Assembly: GCF_963678635.1 (NCBI RefSeq)
Contig: NC_087070.1
Location: 26,598,057 to 26,662,056 of the forward strand
Source of the DNA: Symsagittifera roscoffensis
Taxonomy: Eukaryota; Xenacoelomorpha; Acoela; Convolutidae
DNA length: 64,000 bases
Direction: 5' to 3'
Part shown: positions 1 to 10,661 of the stretch, in pieces
Layout: each line of letters starts with the position of its first letter
How positions within the stretch are numbered: the first letter of the stretch is position 1
The notes under the pieces: generated by a model
The model's database searches: none
Told to the model about the DNA's origin: nothing
The model's input: only the letters and a program-made list of their open reading frames with translations
Translations under genes and position numbers: made by a program

Positions 1-265
1 AAAGGAACGATACTTTTATCTAAATAATTAGTATAAGCGAATTCCGTTTATGAGGATTTATAGAAGCGTGTTATTTATTTTTCATTTTTCAAACGTTTCG
101 TTAGAGATTCGAACTTTAGTTTGTTCTACGTGCTTAAGTGGTATAGATTCTTTGAAATTTTTCTAATGAAAGTTTATCACACGTGCTTGGATTTTAGTCA
201 ATTGGAATGTAATGCAAGCGTCTTTAGAAAACCAACCAATGGTAGCCTGGGAACGAACGAGATGC
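1..265 (-). pseudogene. Env-like gene fragment of copy 1
   Basis: The minus-strand translation of about 265-120 contains a W-F-x-x-D-x-C-x-T-F-Q block that is also present in copy 2 at about 23,872-23,730. The match covers roughly 45 codons and includes one in-frame stop here. In copy 2 this block lies upstream of a coiled-coil-like stretch and a membrane segment, which is why it is called env-like. Sequence similarity to a named envelope family was not established. The piece runs off the window edge. Confidence 0.4.
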
Positions 266-849
266 GAAATCACAGTATTCTGGATCCAGAGAGAGAGAGA
301 TTAAAATTTTGATATGGTTCTAACTTGAGTTGTCAAACATGTATGGGTTGCTTATTTTGAATTGAAAGAAAGTCTTTGAAATTTAGTTAGAACTCTTTTA
401 ATTGAACGGGGGTTGCGAAAACAAAGTGTGCACAGAAAGAAAAGCAGTGATTTAGCCTCTTGTCCAAGAAAATGAGATAAAAAATGGAAAGTTTTTTTAA
501 AGAAAATTTGAAGAAAATGTAAGAAAAGAGTGCTATCAAGTCCAAGTGATGTGTTTATATCTTGTTTTCTTTGTGTTTAGAGGGGTTATGAAATTCTACC
601 ATTTAAAAGTTTTTGATTGTGGAATGAATATTTTGTAGTCATCTTGGGTTTGGTTTTGTAATCGATACGAGTTGCTTTTTTCCAGTTTCTATTTTGTCGC
701 GGCAATTAAAATTTCTTCTTGTAACCTACGAGTTGCTTTTTTCCTGTTCTTTCGGTAATGGGTCTGGTTTTGGGTTGTCTTGAGTTTGTTTTGCGTGTAA
801 ATATTTTTTCTGTACGTTCGTTCTAGTGTCTCTGATTTCTCTAAAGATC

Positions 850-2000
850 TTTAGGATGCTGATATCTGCTGGTGATTTGAATATATGAGTCAAGTAAATG
901 AGTAAAGTTGGCTAATTTCTCGGGAAGGTTTTTCGGGGGGATACGGTCAGAGATTGTTTCTATCTTTGAATTTTTTAAATTCAATTCGATTAGTTAGTAT
1001 GTGACATCTGTTGACTCATCATTAATCTGATAGTGGTCGTTTCTTAGTGATTTTAAGTTTTTTAAATAGTTTTGTGTATTGTGAAATTGGGGGTTCGAGC
1101 AAATCTGAAGCAGTTGTAAAACGTGAATTGATTTCAGAAGACTTTTGTTCTTCGTAGTAGTTTCCTTGCTTTCTTTTGATATATTTCGTTGTTTTTTTTC
1201 TTTTTACAATCCGTTCCGGTTGAATACCTCAGCTGTTTTTTAAATTTTGTCGATGATGAAAATGATCTTTATCGTGAGTATGAAATGGTAGGTTATAACA
1301 TGAATCTTTTATGCCTACGATGCTTTGGCAGTGAACAATATTGGTTTTTGTAGTTTTTGGGTAAAATCCTTTTTGTACGGTGATGAACCAAAAGTTGACG
1401 TCTTATGAGGTTTATATTCCAAATGGAATTTATTTTATGTCGGTTGATCATTCAGCGTATTTCTTATGATTTCTGTTATTTATACATTGTAAGTATTCTT
1501 GAAACCAGCGATTCATGCCTTCGACCAATTCATTTACCCATGGGTATTTGAAGTTCGTGGTTTGCGTTTTCTGTTATAGTATGGCAAAAAGTGATGATTT
1601 CGTTATGTATCAATTCTGTGCCGTTGTTCGTGACAGGGATTTCTGGTAATCCAAAATTTGCTATCCAGTGTTCATAATCTTGCAGTAAATAGGTAATAAA
1701 CGTTCCAATGTAGAATTGGGCTTAAGGCTACAAGAAAGGTGAATCCGTCTACTATTACCTTGATATGCGAATTTTTTTCGGAAAAAGATAATATTGGTCA
1801 TTTTGTGTCGAAAGAGAATCTATGACTGATATGTAAACCTCTTCCATTCCAATCATGTTTTTTTGCTATTTATCTTTGGTGTGGCAAAGACTCGTATAGT
1901 TTTCGTATCAGACAGTCTAGGCAGAGAAGTTTTCTTTCACATGGGTGCATTTGGAGAAAAATTTGATTAAATTCTCTTAAGTTTTTCATGAACCAATGTG
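850..2000 (-). pseudogene. Integrase remnant of copy 1
   Basis: The minus strand shows pieces of a retroviral-type integrase: a degraded zinc-binding head near 1,950-1,900, a core around 1,900-1,450, and a C-terminal piece near 1,090-850 matching the copy 2 segment that contains KPTDVTYKLID. Near 1,655-1,600 the core reads LPEIPVTNNGTEL where copy 2 has LVTDNGTEF, so the second catalytic Asp of the D,D-35-E triad is Asn here. Several stops and frame changes break the gene. In an active element this enzyme would insert the cDNA into the host genome. Confidence 0.65.
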
Positions 2001-3540
2001 TCCTTTTATTTCTGTGAAGTGTATTTATAAAAAAGCTAAAGAAGAAAAAACAGCCATAAACAGCGTAAATTTGTAACTGAATGCACTTAAAATAGTAAGC
2101 CTATAGTTTCATTAAATGACGTGTTGTTAAAACTTCAAAAATGTCGTACGGTAAAATAATAAGATTTTAATGAACGTTTTACTTCCGGAAATGGTAATAT
2201 CTGCTTCACAGGTTTAGTTTTGGAGTTCTGCCAAGACCTCTTCAAGCAATTAACGGGGTCTAGGTTTTGTCACTTTTTAAGTAGCTCAGCTGTGAGTTGG
2301 ACATGGTAGGGTAAGAAACATTTTGAATTACTTGTTTTGTCCATGGAATATTATCAAAAGAGTCTTTTATTTTAAAATTTTTGTTTTTGTATACTTTTTT
2401 TGCGTATTCAGTGGCTTCTACATTTTTTTTGCGTCTATTCAATCCGGTTTTTTGTTATTGGGAATGTTTTTTTTCTGGTGTTGTCTGCCTTTGTGTTTTT
2501 TATGTGTTGTTTTTTTTATCCACGAAGAATATGGTATAGGTTCGCTTAATTGTAGTTTTTAATGTTAGATCTAATTCATAACGATTGTTCTGACATTCTA
2601 AATGAAATGGTTGCAGTTTTAAATCAAATTTTCATTTGCATATATTGTAAAAAAATTTTGAGTATTCGCATTGTAGTCATGGTGATGTTTCGTCTTTTGC
2701 AAAAAACGTTTTAATTTTTTTGGACTTTCAAATGTCGGTTTTTATGTTAAAAATTTTAGTGGTGTTTTTCTACTTAGAGTATTTGCTGAAACAGGGTTTT
2801 CCCTGCTGTCCAGAACATCTGGACTTTTGGATATTTCATCAAAATCCATCAAAAATAATTACTCTATGATTCGGATTTGATTTTCGTGTAAAGTGAAATA
2901 TGATTGGATTGTGATTGGATTGTGATATGTATTTGAAAATGTTGTGTGTTTTGATCTAAGCTTTAAAAAATCATAGAATTATAGCGTAAATTTTATAGCT
3001 GTACCTTCATTCATGACTTTAGAGAGTTGTAGTTCTGCTTGTGTAAAAAGAGTGAATTTGCTTAGATCAAACTCTTTAAATTTGTTCCTTGAAGAAATTT
3101 TAATAATGCTGCCCCTATTCCAAAGTTTGAATTATTGCACATTGCATAAAACAGTTGGATACGATTAAGGATGATGTTTGAAAGATGTTCGCTGATTAGC
3201 TTCTCAGTTTCATCGAACCTCTTTCATGTTCAATTGTCCATTAAAAATCTTTTTGTTTACGTAATGGGTTATAAATTGTTCTGATTTTTAAGTGCATTCT
3301 AAAAACATATTTAATTGGAAAGTTTAACATTCCAGAAAAAAACTCTTGGATTTATGCTTTTTTGATGATGGCTGTAGTTGCAGCATTGCGTTAATTTTTA
3401 GTTTTGGTTTTTGAAGACATGTCCTAAAAATGCAGCTCGGGCGAAGAAGAACGTGATTTATCTGGGACTGTTTTCATGTTTTCTGCTTGAATTATGTTGT
3501 GGTATTTTTCTCAACCCTAACCATTTCTGTGTTTGCTCGC
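2001..3540 (-). pseudogene. RNase H / connection region remnant of copy 1
   Basis: This lies between recognisable RT and integrase and matches, in pieces, the RT-thumb, RNase H and connection region of copy 2 (28.2-29.6 kb) and of the array units at 46-63 kb. A 60-codon open stretch at 2,442-2,260 belongs to the RNase H-integrase connection. No continuous frame remains, and the RNase H catalytic residues cannot be read in one frame. The block is about the expected length for the family, so it seems mutated rather than heavily deleted. Confidence 0.5.
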
Positions 3541-3544
3541 GATT

Positions 3545-4095
3545 GCTTAAGACTATCATCTAAATATGTGATCACAATTTTATTTAAAGATAGTGGTCTT
3601 GCTCCTATATGCAGAAAAAGCTGCTGAGAAATTCCAGAGAAGTCTGTTGAATTCGTATTTTTGTTTTCCCATTACGAATTGTGTTGAACGGCGTGATTGT
3701 TCGTCCAGGGGCATTTGATTATCGGGGAATATCAGCTGTTGTGAAATATCGGCCATTGATTTTTGTGAGTATCCCTTGATGGGTTCTATAGGCCCTGTAC
3801 ATTTTGGTTCACCTATTAGAAAGTTTAAGTACCTTGAATCGAGTGCTATTTTTAAGCTTTCAATTTTCGCTTGGATAGTAACTGGATTGATAAATGTATT
3901 TCGTTTTGGTTGTGGTTCTTTATTTGCTGGTGAGATAATTTCATTCTTTTCGAGTGTGTCTTCTAGTAATTTTTTGTTCTGTAAATATATGGGTACTCGT
4001 TTGAAGACCGCGTCTGTGTTTAGCGGAAGATGTAGTAGTGATTGGAACTTTCCGGCATCAAGTTTTGTTGTAGCATATATAAATGGGAATTTCAA
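3545..4095 (-). pseudogene. Reverse transcriptase domain, copy 1 (frameshifted)
   Basis: A 171-codon open frame at 4,095-3,580 carries RT landmarks in order: FINPVTIQAK...LDSRYLNF (fingers/palm), then QMPLDEQSRRSTQFV and KYEFNRL (motifs before the catalytic loop). A frameshift near 3,590 then moves the active-site motif ITYLDDSL to another frame (YLDD codons at about 3,565-3,554). Some residues are missing just before QMPL relative to copy 3, which reads DMNSAYNQMPL. The enzyme would copy element RNA into DNA; this copy cannot be translated as one protein. Confidence 0.85.
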
Positions 4096-4799
4096 TAATA
4101 AACTTGCTTATTGTTCAAATTCATCTTGGCTTATTTGAGAGTGATGAAAAAATAAACATTGCTAAAATTTAATGTTCTACTGGTGTAAATTTCAATATCT
4201 GGAATGTAGGTTTAAAGTATGTTGTTTTTGTGAATTATTAAAGTTATTTCAAGATATTTCTTAATTGAGTATTGTAGTTTGGCACTTTTGCAAGAGTTAC
4301 AGAATTACAGAATATTGTTTACGCGGTAAGCTTTTTCATGAACTGAATGCATGAAAGGGAGTGTTAACTGGATAAGTGAATTGTTGCTTATAAGTAACTC
4401 GGATTTGTCTGTTTTCGTATTTTTTGCGTATTGATTGATGATAATGTTACCTGAAAAATTTTATGAGTTGGTCTGATTTCATGGTCAGACATGTACATTT
4501 ACTGTACAGTTTGATTATTGTTGTATCGATGAAATTGAGCATTGGAGAAATTATATGCGTAACCAGTCAATAGTTCCAGACTTTTCTCTTAACAGTGTAT
4601 ATTTGATAACAATTTGAGAAGAATGACGGCTGATCATTTAAACCTTAAAGAAGTAATTTTTTTCGGACATAATAGTCTTTGTTTTTTAGTTTAGTGTTTC
4701 ATATTTTAATTGTTGGCATGTATTTAGTTAGAAGTGCTATCCCTATGATGTATTGCTTCATAGCTGTGTTGTGGAGTTTTTAAAATTTTACGGTTTTAC

Positions 4800-5030
4800 T
4801 AAAATATTAGTCTAATCCGTAGTTTGTGTTGATTTCAGTCATAACTGAAATTTTCCGTTTTTTGTAAGCTTGTCCATTGTGCTGTGGCTAACTTATTTAG
4901 CGTGTTTTGATTTGTAATAACTGGATGCAATGAATGATTTTTATTCCATGTCTTAATGTTAATAATTTTCGATGCTGCACCTGAGTCTGTCATGTGACTT
5001 GTGTGTTTCTCATTAGAACTATTTTCGAAG
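4800..5030 (-). pseudogene. Retroviral-type aspartic protease remnant, copy 1
   Basis: The minus strand near 5,000-4,960 encodes a TDSGA motif, the active-site signature of retropepsins. It sits between gag (upstream) and RT (downstream), where a Ty3/gypsy protease belongs. The downstream sequence is broken by stops and the flap/ILG region was not recognised. Copy 3 has the equivalent DSGA at about 44,430. Confidence 0.55.
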
Positions 5031-5920
5031 AATTCATTTTAATAGTGGTCTGATTGAACAGCAGTTTCATATTTATGTCAATTTCTTAACATGTTTTTTT
5101 TTCTGTTTCCGTTCCATTTTTGTCATTTGTGACTTTGCAAAATATATGGTATAATATAAATGAGTTTTGGTTGTTTTCAATTCTTGGTGGATCAGGGGCT
5201 GCTTCAGTTGTAGTTTGTCCTTTGTTAATTTGTCGTTGATGTGTGCTACGTCTATAACTTTGGTGACTGGGAACACTTAGTGCTGGTCTATTTTGATAGC
5301 TAGTTTTTCTTTTTCTATAATTATAGGAGTTTTCAATTGGTCTGTTTTTACAATTTGTACTAATTTTGTAATCGTTTTAAAAGTTCGTTATTTGAATATT
5401 TATGTTGCGGTTACTTGAAACTTGTCTGGAACGATCATTAGGATCATTTTATTTTGCAGTATTTTGATTATAAACTGTTTCTAAACAGAGTAATTAATTC
5501 TATTTGAATGTGTTCTTGAGTAAATATACCTTTATTGACTATTGCGACTATTATAACAGATATATCTATTTTGAGTATTATAATCAGAATTTTCTCGAAC
5601 TGGTATTTTTTTGGCAAATCAATTTGAACAGAGATTGTACAGATTTGATTGAACAGATTTGATCTGTTGTTATGATAGTTGGATGAAAAAAATTTTCCTG
5701 AACTACTATTGCTTTGATTATATCGTTTTTGTAAATTTTGGTCTTTTTTCATGTATTGATGAAAAATATTATTTAGTTCTTTGTGTTTCAGTGGTTGTCT
5801 TGATTTGGATTGTTGTTTTTGTCTACATTCGGCGACTTTTTGTCCGAATTATCTATAATAACTACACCTTTTTTGAAATAGGCATTTCCTTTTTGTGTCC
5901 ATTTTTTTACATTTAAAGTT
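5031..5920 (-). pseudogene. Gag C-terminal / nucleocapsid-like region, copy 1
   Basis: Minus-strand frames at 5,752-5,468 and 5,276-5,073 are rich in Asn, Ser, Lys and Gln and share MKKDQNL with copy 3 (43,460-43,500). Just upstream, near 5,870-5,820, a degraded knuckle-like stretch reads AECRQKQQ; copy 3 has SIAEYRQKHQ at the same place. This fits an RNA-binding nucleocapsid tail followed by the gag-protease linker. Stops interrupt all frames. Confidence 0.55.
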
Positions 5921-6207
5921 TTTGTGTTATCTTTTCTACTAACTCAGCGTCTCAATCTTGCTTCTGATTTCTTGGCCAGGTAATTGTTTGAATGTTAAAA
6001 ACATACTGTAAGTTTTGATCTTCCGTTCTTTCTAGTTTAATTATTGTTTTTGCTTTTTATGCTCTGGGTTTGCGAGTAAAATAGGGATGTGATGGTCCTG
6101 TTTGCAAATTTAAGTGCAAAATGGTCCTGTTTTCTCACTTAAATTTGATGGTGTTAAAATCATCATTATAAATTGTTTCTTTTTCTTGTTTTTTTTAATC
6201 AGTGTAT

Positions 6208-6350
6208 TCAATGATTATTTTCTTGTACTAGTGTCTCTATTCTTACTGCGAGTATTGTTTTATTTGCTAGTCTGCAAATTTTGTCGCATAAAACTGTTTG
6301 ATGTTGTTTATTTTTTTCTGAATCACACATTTTTGAGAGTTGTTGTGTGA
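6208..6350 (-). pseudogene. Gag capsid-like segment, 3' part (after the LINE)
   Basis: The minus strand encodes a segment with QLSKMCDSEKNKQHQ and LAVRIETLVQ that continues the gag frame found beyond the LINE at 10,661-10,359. The first 108 bases in minus orientation are the target-site duplication, so this copy carries the boundary codons a second time. The likely role of the intact protein is the capsid domain of Gag, inferred from position upstream of the nucleocapsid-like tail. Confidence 0.55.
6243..6350. repeat. Left copy of long target-site duplication of the LINE
   Basis: From TTACTGCGAGTATTG to TTGTTGTGTGA this 108 bp segment recurs at 10,280-10,386 with only a few differences (one small indel in a T run and about three substitutions). 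It lies immediately outside the left end of the LINE and belongs to the gag coding sequence of copy 1. Confidence 0.85.
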
Positions 6351-6604
6351 GACTCTCATATGCAGTGCCTCCCCGCGATAGGGTTGAGTCTTTCGCAGGC
6401 ATTCATTGGAGTGTGCACAATCTGCGGTAATCAATGATCTCACCTCGGCGAGAGTCGGAAGATATATATACCATCGGTATCACTACTAAACTGCAGACGA
6501 TTTTCCGTGAGGAATTTTGCTTAACGCCTCCTCGGTGTAATAAGAGGTTGGGTAATACGGTCCAGTAAGCCATACCTGTAAAAATTCTACCTATATTCAA
6601 ACCA

Positions 6605-7498
6605 ATGAGAGAAACCAATCGGAAACAGGAGCGACCGGCCCGAAACAATGTTTTGGTTAGGCAGCAACCGTGGAAGTTTGGACATTGGAATTGTAGGAGC
6701 CTTAGGGAGTTGGAAGGAGGAGAGTTAGAGCAGCTGATGCTTGAGCGGCATTTTGATGCCCTGGGTTTATTTGAGACCCGCTTAAATAGCGACGGAGTCT
6801 CTGATCTTGGTAGAAACTACACTATTGTGTGCGCGAGCGATCCCGAGAGGAAAGCTTGAAACGGGGTTGCTCTCATTTTCAATTCGTTGAAAATAAAACT
6901 AACCAGGCATAGGTGCCAAAGTGATCGAGTTATGGTAGCCTGGTTGAGTAGTCGCATCAATAGCGAGACGTTTAAAATAGTGGTTTGTTACAGTCCCACT
7001 AACCCTGATGATGAGAAAGGTGAAAAGCGGGTTGATTGCTTCTACGCGGATCTCTTCAGAGTAATGAAAGACGGCATGCCCAGCCGTAAACTTGGATCTC
7101 ATACTCTGATATTCGGTGTTTTGAATGCGAGAATCAGTAAGGAACAATTGACCGAAATGAGACCACTAGATGGTGCCTGGTCATCTGACCAAGAAACAAA
7201 TTCAAACGGTGAGAATTTGCTGGAGTTTTGTTCGACACACGGTTTAAAAATCGTGAACACGTTATTCAAGAAACCTTTAAGTAGGCTTATAACCTGGCGT
7301 CACCCCAGAGGCTCAGGTGCTGTCATCGATTATATCCTGTCCGATCGGAACATGGTCTGGAGAGATATGAGAGCCAGCTGGGGAGGTAGTACCGGGCATC
7401 ACTCAGTTCATGCTAAACTTGTTGGCGTGGTTGTACCCCAAAAAGAACCACAGGCAAAATGGCGTTTGACGGTGAAAGTTTTCTCAGAAAAAGCTTAA
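6605..7498 (+). pseudogene. LINE APE-like endonuclease domain
   Basis: The segment starts with GHWNCRSLRELEGGELEQL, the N-terminal WN-R motif of APE-type LINE endonucleases. After a TGA at 6,857 it continues in another frame with VVCYSPTNPDD, FGVLNARI, RGSGAVIDYILSD and GHHSVHAKL. In active enzymes the motifs are usually GDFNA and SDHxxV/L; here the Asp of the first is Val and the SDH position reads GHH, so the nuclease site is degraded. The intact enzyme would nick target DNA to prime reverse transcription. Confidence 0.85.
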
Positions 7499-7938
7499 AG
7501 AGGAAGTCTCCTGGACTACGGTCCAAAATCAATACCTGTCTGAAATCGGCCCGAGGTCGCTCGTTCCTAACATCAAATAACCGCTGTCCCACACTGACTC
7601 CAATGAGAGCTTCAAAAGAACTCTTAAGGAGTTGGTGTGCAATGTCCATGCCAGGTAACCGGTTCTGGATCCTGATAAAAAATATTGTACATTCTTTGAG
7701 TATTTAAAAACTGAACAACGTTTGGTATTTAAAGAAAGGAGAAGTGTACATCGTCAGGTTCTAAACAACAGAACTGACAAAATGGTTGCCGCAAGAAAAA
7801 GTCTAAACTTGAAGTGCAACAAGTTGAGGAAGTTTGCCCAAAATGAGATGTTAGAGAGTGGCCTGGAAGGGTTTCAAGACAAGCACGTCCTCGGAAAAAC
7901 GCGTGAAGCGTTTAAAGTGTTGAAAGAGACTCTTAGGA
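7499..7938 (+). pseudogene. LINE linker between endonuclease and RT
   Basis: Frames shift several times between the endonuclease and the RT. Basic, Arg/Lys-rich pieces are visible at 7,459-7,707 and 7,722-7,973, the latter ending at the start of the RT-containing frame. No motif was recognised; the length is normal for a LINE linker. Confidence 0.5.
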
Positions 7939-8889
7939 GTGTTCGGTCGCCTGAGTTGGTTGGAAAGAAGTAGCAAAGGTGAAGTCAGTAATGTGAAGTT
8001 TCAAAAGCATCATGAGAATCTGTTTACGAACAGACCGGCGAGTGAAAAGTTTGTTGAAAGGTCACTTCCAGGTGCGGATAGTGGACCTCCTAAAGGAGCA
8101 GAGGTACTACAAGCCTTGAGAGAAATTAACACAGGCAAGGCTACCGTTGAGAGTCAGATCACCAGTGACCTTCTTAAGTTGCTCGAGAAGATAATTCTCA
8201 AGCCTCTCACACCAAATTTCACTGATATTTGGCTTGATCCGGGAAAAGTTCCCCAAATTTGGAGGGACGCAGTAGTACTCAATCTGTTCAAGAAAGAAAA
8301 CAGAACAAAACCGAACAATTACCGGAGCATTTTCCTTCTTGACCAAGTTGGCAAAGTGTTCGCAAAGGTGATTGAAAATAGGGTGAATAAGCAGCTGCCC
8401 AATATCTCACTTTATCTTTTTGGGTTCCGAAGCCACAGGTCAACGGACCAAGCTTTCTTGGCAATTAGATGATTGCTGCAAAGAAGGATTGAGAACCAGC
8501 AACCTCTTTGTATGACTTTCATCGACCTGAAATAGGCTTTTGATTCAATTGATAGGGAAGTGCTGTTTATTGCCCTAAGAGATTTTGGAATCCCAGGAGA
8601 TATCATCAGTTTGATTGAAGCGCTCCACGCCAAACCCATCGGCAAGCTTGATAAGGATAACACCTTTGCAGTGAACCGAGGGGTGAGGCAAGGGTGCGTT
8701 TTAGGCCCACTGTTGTTTATCATCATTTTTGACTTCCTCCTAAGTAAGACCAGTGGAGAGAAAAGAAACTTCGCATACGCTGATGATCTGGCTTTGATCT
8801 CTGACAATCAGGCAAATGCTAACAAATCGCTGATTGTGATGGCAAAAATTTTAGATGGCTCAATTAGAAATCTCGGTCGAGAAATTTAA
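7939..8889 (+). pseudogene. LINE reverse transcriptase domain
   Basis: RT motifs appear in order: NNYRSIFLLDQVGKVFAKVI (motif 1 area), FGFRSHRSTDQAFLAIR, a TGA at 8,470, then FIDLK-stop-AFDSIDRE with a TAG at 8,534, VNRGVRQGCVLGPLLF, and the catalytic FAYADDLALIS near 8,775-8,805. Spacing is normal for non-LTR retrotransposons. The YADD pair and the first catalytic Asp (FIDLK) are intact; only the stops and frame changes inactivate it. Confidence 0.9.
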
Positions 8890-10220
8890 AAGTAATGTAA
8901 TTGACACCAAAGACAATACTAATGTCTCAATCAATGTACTCAGTGAACAAGTTGAACAGGTCAATCACTTTGAGTACCTCGGCATCATCAAAGCATCTGA
9001 TGGGAGCGCTGACAAGGCTATCAGCGCTCGCAGTTCTAAGAGAAGAATAGCAATGTTACGTCTTAGACCGGCCTTGGTGTCTAAAAGGTTGACACTAAGG
9101 AACAAGGGTCTCCTCATTGAGACATTCCTAAAGCGTGTCCTGCTATACGGCTTAGAGACCCTTGTCATCAGATGCACATATCTTAGAAGCGGTTATACAC
9201 CGCGCTAAAAGAATGTGTCTCAGGCTAGAAACCAGAAATGAAATGAAACTAAAGGAACTGAACGAAAACGTAAAAACAACGCCAGTCGCTCACCAACTAT
9301 GCAGGTGAAGGGTACAATTGTATGCTTCCTTTAAAAACATCGGGGTCGATAGCTTGAATGAACTACTTGAAGGTGCTAAAGATTGGCAAAAAGATTGGGT
9401 TAGGCAGCTCAGGGCTGATTTTGACAACCACGGGCTCAAGACCAAGTGCGACCAGGATAACTGGTTGCAAAATCCGACAAGCAAACTTAAGTTCACAAAC
9501 GGTGGGGATTTTAAAGCAAATGCTATCGGCAAGAGGTCGCAAACAATTCAATGTGCTAATGAAAACTGTGGTAGAGTGTTTCATAGCAAAAACTATGTGT
9601 ACCGACATCTCAGAGACAATCATTCACCCTCGGTCCAGACCTCCGCTAGTAGTGAAATTGAAATTAAAGGAAATGAAAGAACTGTAACTCAAGGAACTGA
9701 AAGAACTGTAACTAAAGGAAATGAAAGATCTGTAACTATTAAAGGAATTGAAAGAACTGCAGATATCCCCCAGCAGCCCAGCGACGGGGGGTCCAAAAAG
9801 GGATAATTCTACTGCCCTCTGTCCGACTGTAACAAGACTTATGTTTATGTCAGCGGTTGGACAAAGCACATGCAAAACTGTCACCCGCATGTGAAACTGA
9901 TCAATGCACCAGACTCAGCACCGCAACTGAGTCGGCAACCCTTCGCATCAAACCAAGACGCTAGCACAGGAGATGAGGTGCTAAAGTGTCTGCTCTGCTC
10001 CTACCGGTGCTCGGTTAGAAAGTCAATGATCAATCACTGTTATGTGAAGCACCGATACTCCTGGGTCAAAGCAAGGCCAAGGCCCAAGCCGCCAAGTCAT
10101 GTTGGCGTTGTCCCGGTGCGTACAATCAATAGGCAAAATTGTGCAGATTGTAGCGTCATGACCACCACTGCTACCCCGTTGATGACTTTCATTTCGTTTG
10201 AATCAGTTCTAATGATTTGA
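8890..10220 (+). pseudogene. LINE C-terminal region with three C2H2 zinc fingers
   Basis: Downstream of the RT the frames encode a thumb-like stretch, then three finger-like motifs: CANENC...HLRDNH (about 9,550-9,625), CPLSDC...HMQNCH (about 9,811-9,885) and CLLC...HCYVKH (about 9,987-10,055). The first two have C-x4-C spacing, the third C-x2-C. A short coding minisatellite (9,660-9,760) separates fingers 1 and 2. These fingers probably bound nucleic acid. Frameshifts near 9,200-9,318 and a stop at about 9,806 break the region. Confidence 0.75.
9660..9760 (+). repeat. In-frame minisatellite (24-27 bp, about 4 copies) in the LINE
   Basis: The sequence AAAGGAAATGAAAGAACTGT and close variants repeat four times with 24-27 bp spacing. 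It encodes a repeated (K/Q)G(N/T/I)ER(T/S)VT unit. All period lengths are multiples of three, so the frame is kept. It forms a polar linker between finger 1 and finger 2. Confidence 0.8.
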
Positions 10221-10279
10221 TAAGGTCATAACTATTGCCCCTGGCCTTGACCTGCTGGGGTGCAGATGGGAGGAACTTA

Positions 10280-10386
10280 TTACTGCGAGTATTGTTTTAT
10301 TTGCTAGTCTGCAAATTTTGTCGCATAAAACTGTTTGATAATGTTTATTTTTTCTGAATCAGACATTTTTGAGAGTTGTTGTGTGA
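10280..10386. repeat. Right copy of long target-site duplication of the LINE
   Basis: This 107 bp match to 6,243-6,350 directly abuts the 3' end of the LINE. Beyond it (from AACGTTTCAATC) the gag sequence continues without a partner on the left, so the duplication ends here. Confidence 0.85.
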
Positions 10387-10661
10387 AACGTTTCAATCTG
10401 TTCTTTTTGTTGGTATAATTGAAAAACGTTTTTTTGAGCTGTTCCATCATGTGTGGTTAGAATTAAGGCTGTACCTCTGTGATTGCATTTTTGATGAAGA
10501 TGTGTGTCAAATGATTGTGGAGCTATATTTAAAATTAAGTTTGCGGTAAAATCATTTAAATTATCTGCTAACGAAATTTTAGGATCCGTTCCTGTGAAAA
10601 CTTTTAGGAGACCATTTGATGAATTTGATGATTCTCCCATGAGGTATAGATTCACCGTCAT
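10359..10661 (-). pseudogene. Gag capsid-like segment, 5' part (before the LINE)
   Basis: This 100-codon minus-strand frame contains FTGTDPKISLADNLNDFTAN, then LILNIAPQ and HRGTALILTTHDGTAQKN. The D-P-x-x-S-L/V-x-x-x-L-N and T-x-x-G-x-A-x-x motifs are of the kind found in the N-terminal capsid part of Ty3/gypsy-like Gag proteins. The frame runs into the target-site duplication and resumes at 6,350-6,208. Intact Gag would build the particle that packages element RNA. Confidence 0.6.

Larger units (their letters stand above)
6351..10279 (+). mobile_element. APE-type non-LTR retrotransposon (LINE), 3.9 kb, inserted in gag
   Basis: This plus-strand element has an endonuclease domain, a reverse transcriptase with YADD, and a C-terminal region with three C2H2 fingers. 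It is visibly richer in G+C than its AT-rich host element and points the opposite way. It is bounded by a 107-108 bp direct repeat of the gag sequence, so both ends can be placed almost to the base. About 250 bp precede the first recognisable codons, and no poly-A or simple tail is seen at the 3' end. In-frame stops at 6,857 (TGA), 8,470 (TGA) and 8,534 (TAG), plus frameshifts, make it inactive. The clade was not assigned. Confidence 0.9.
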
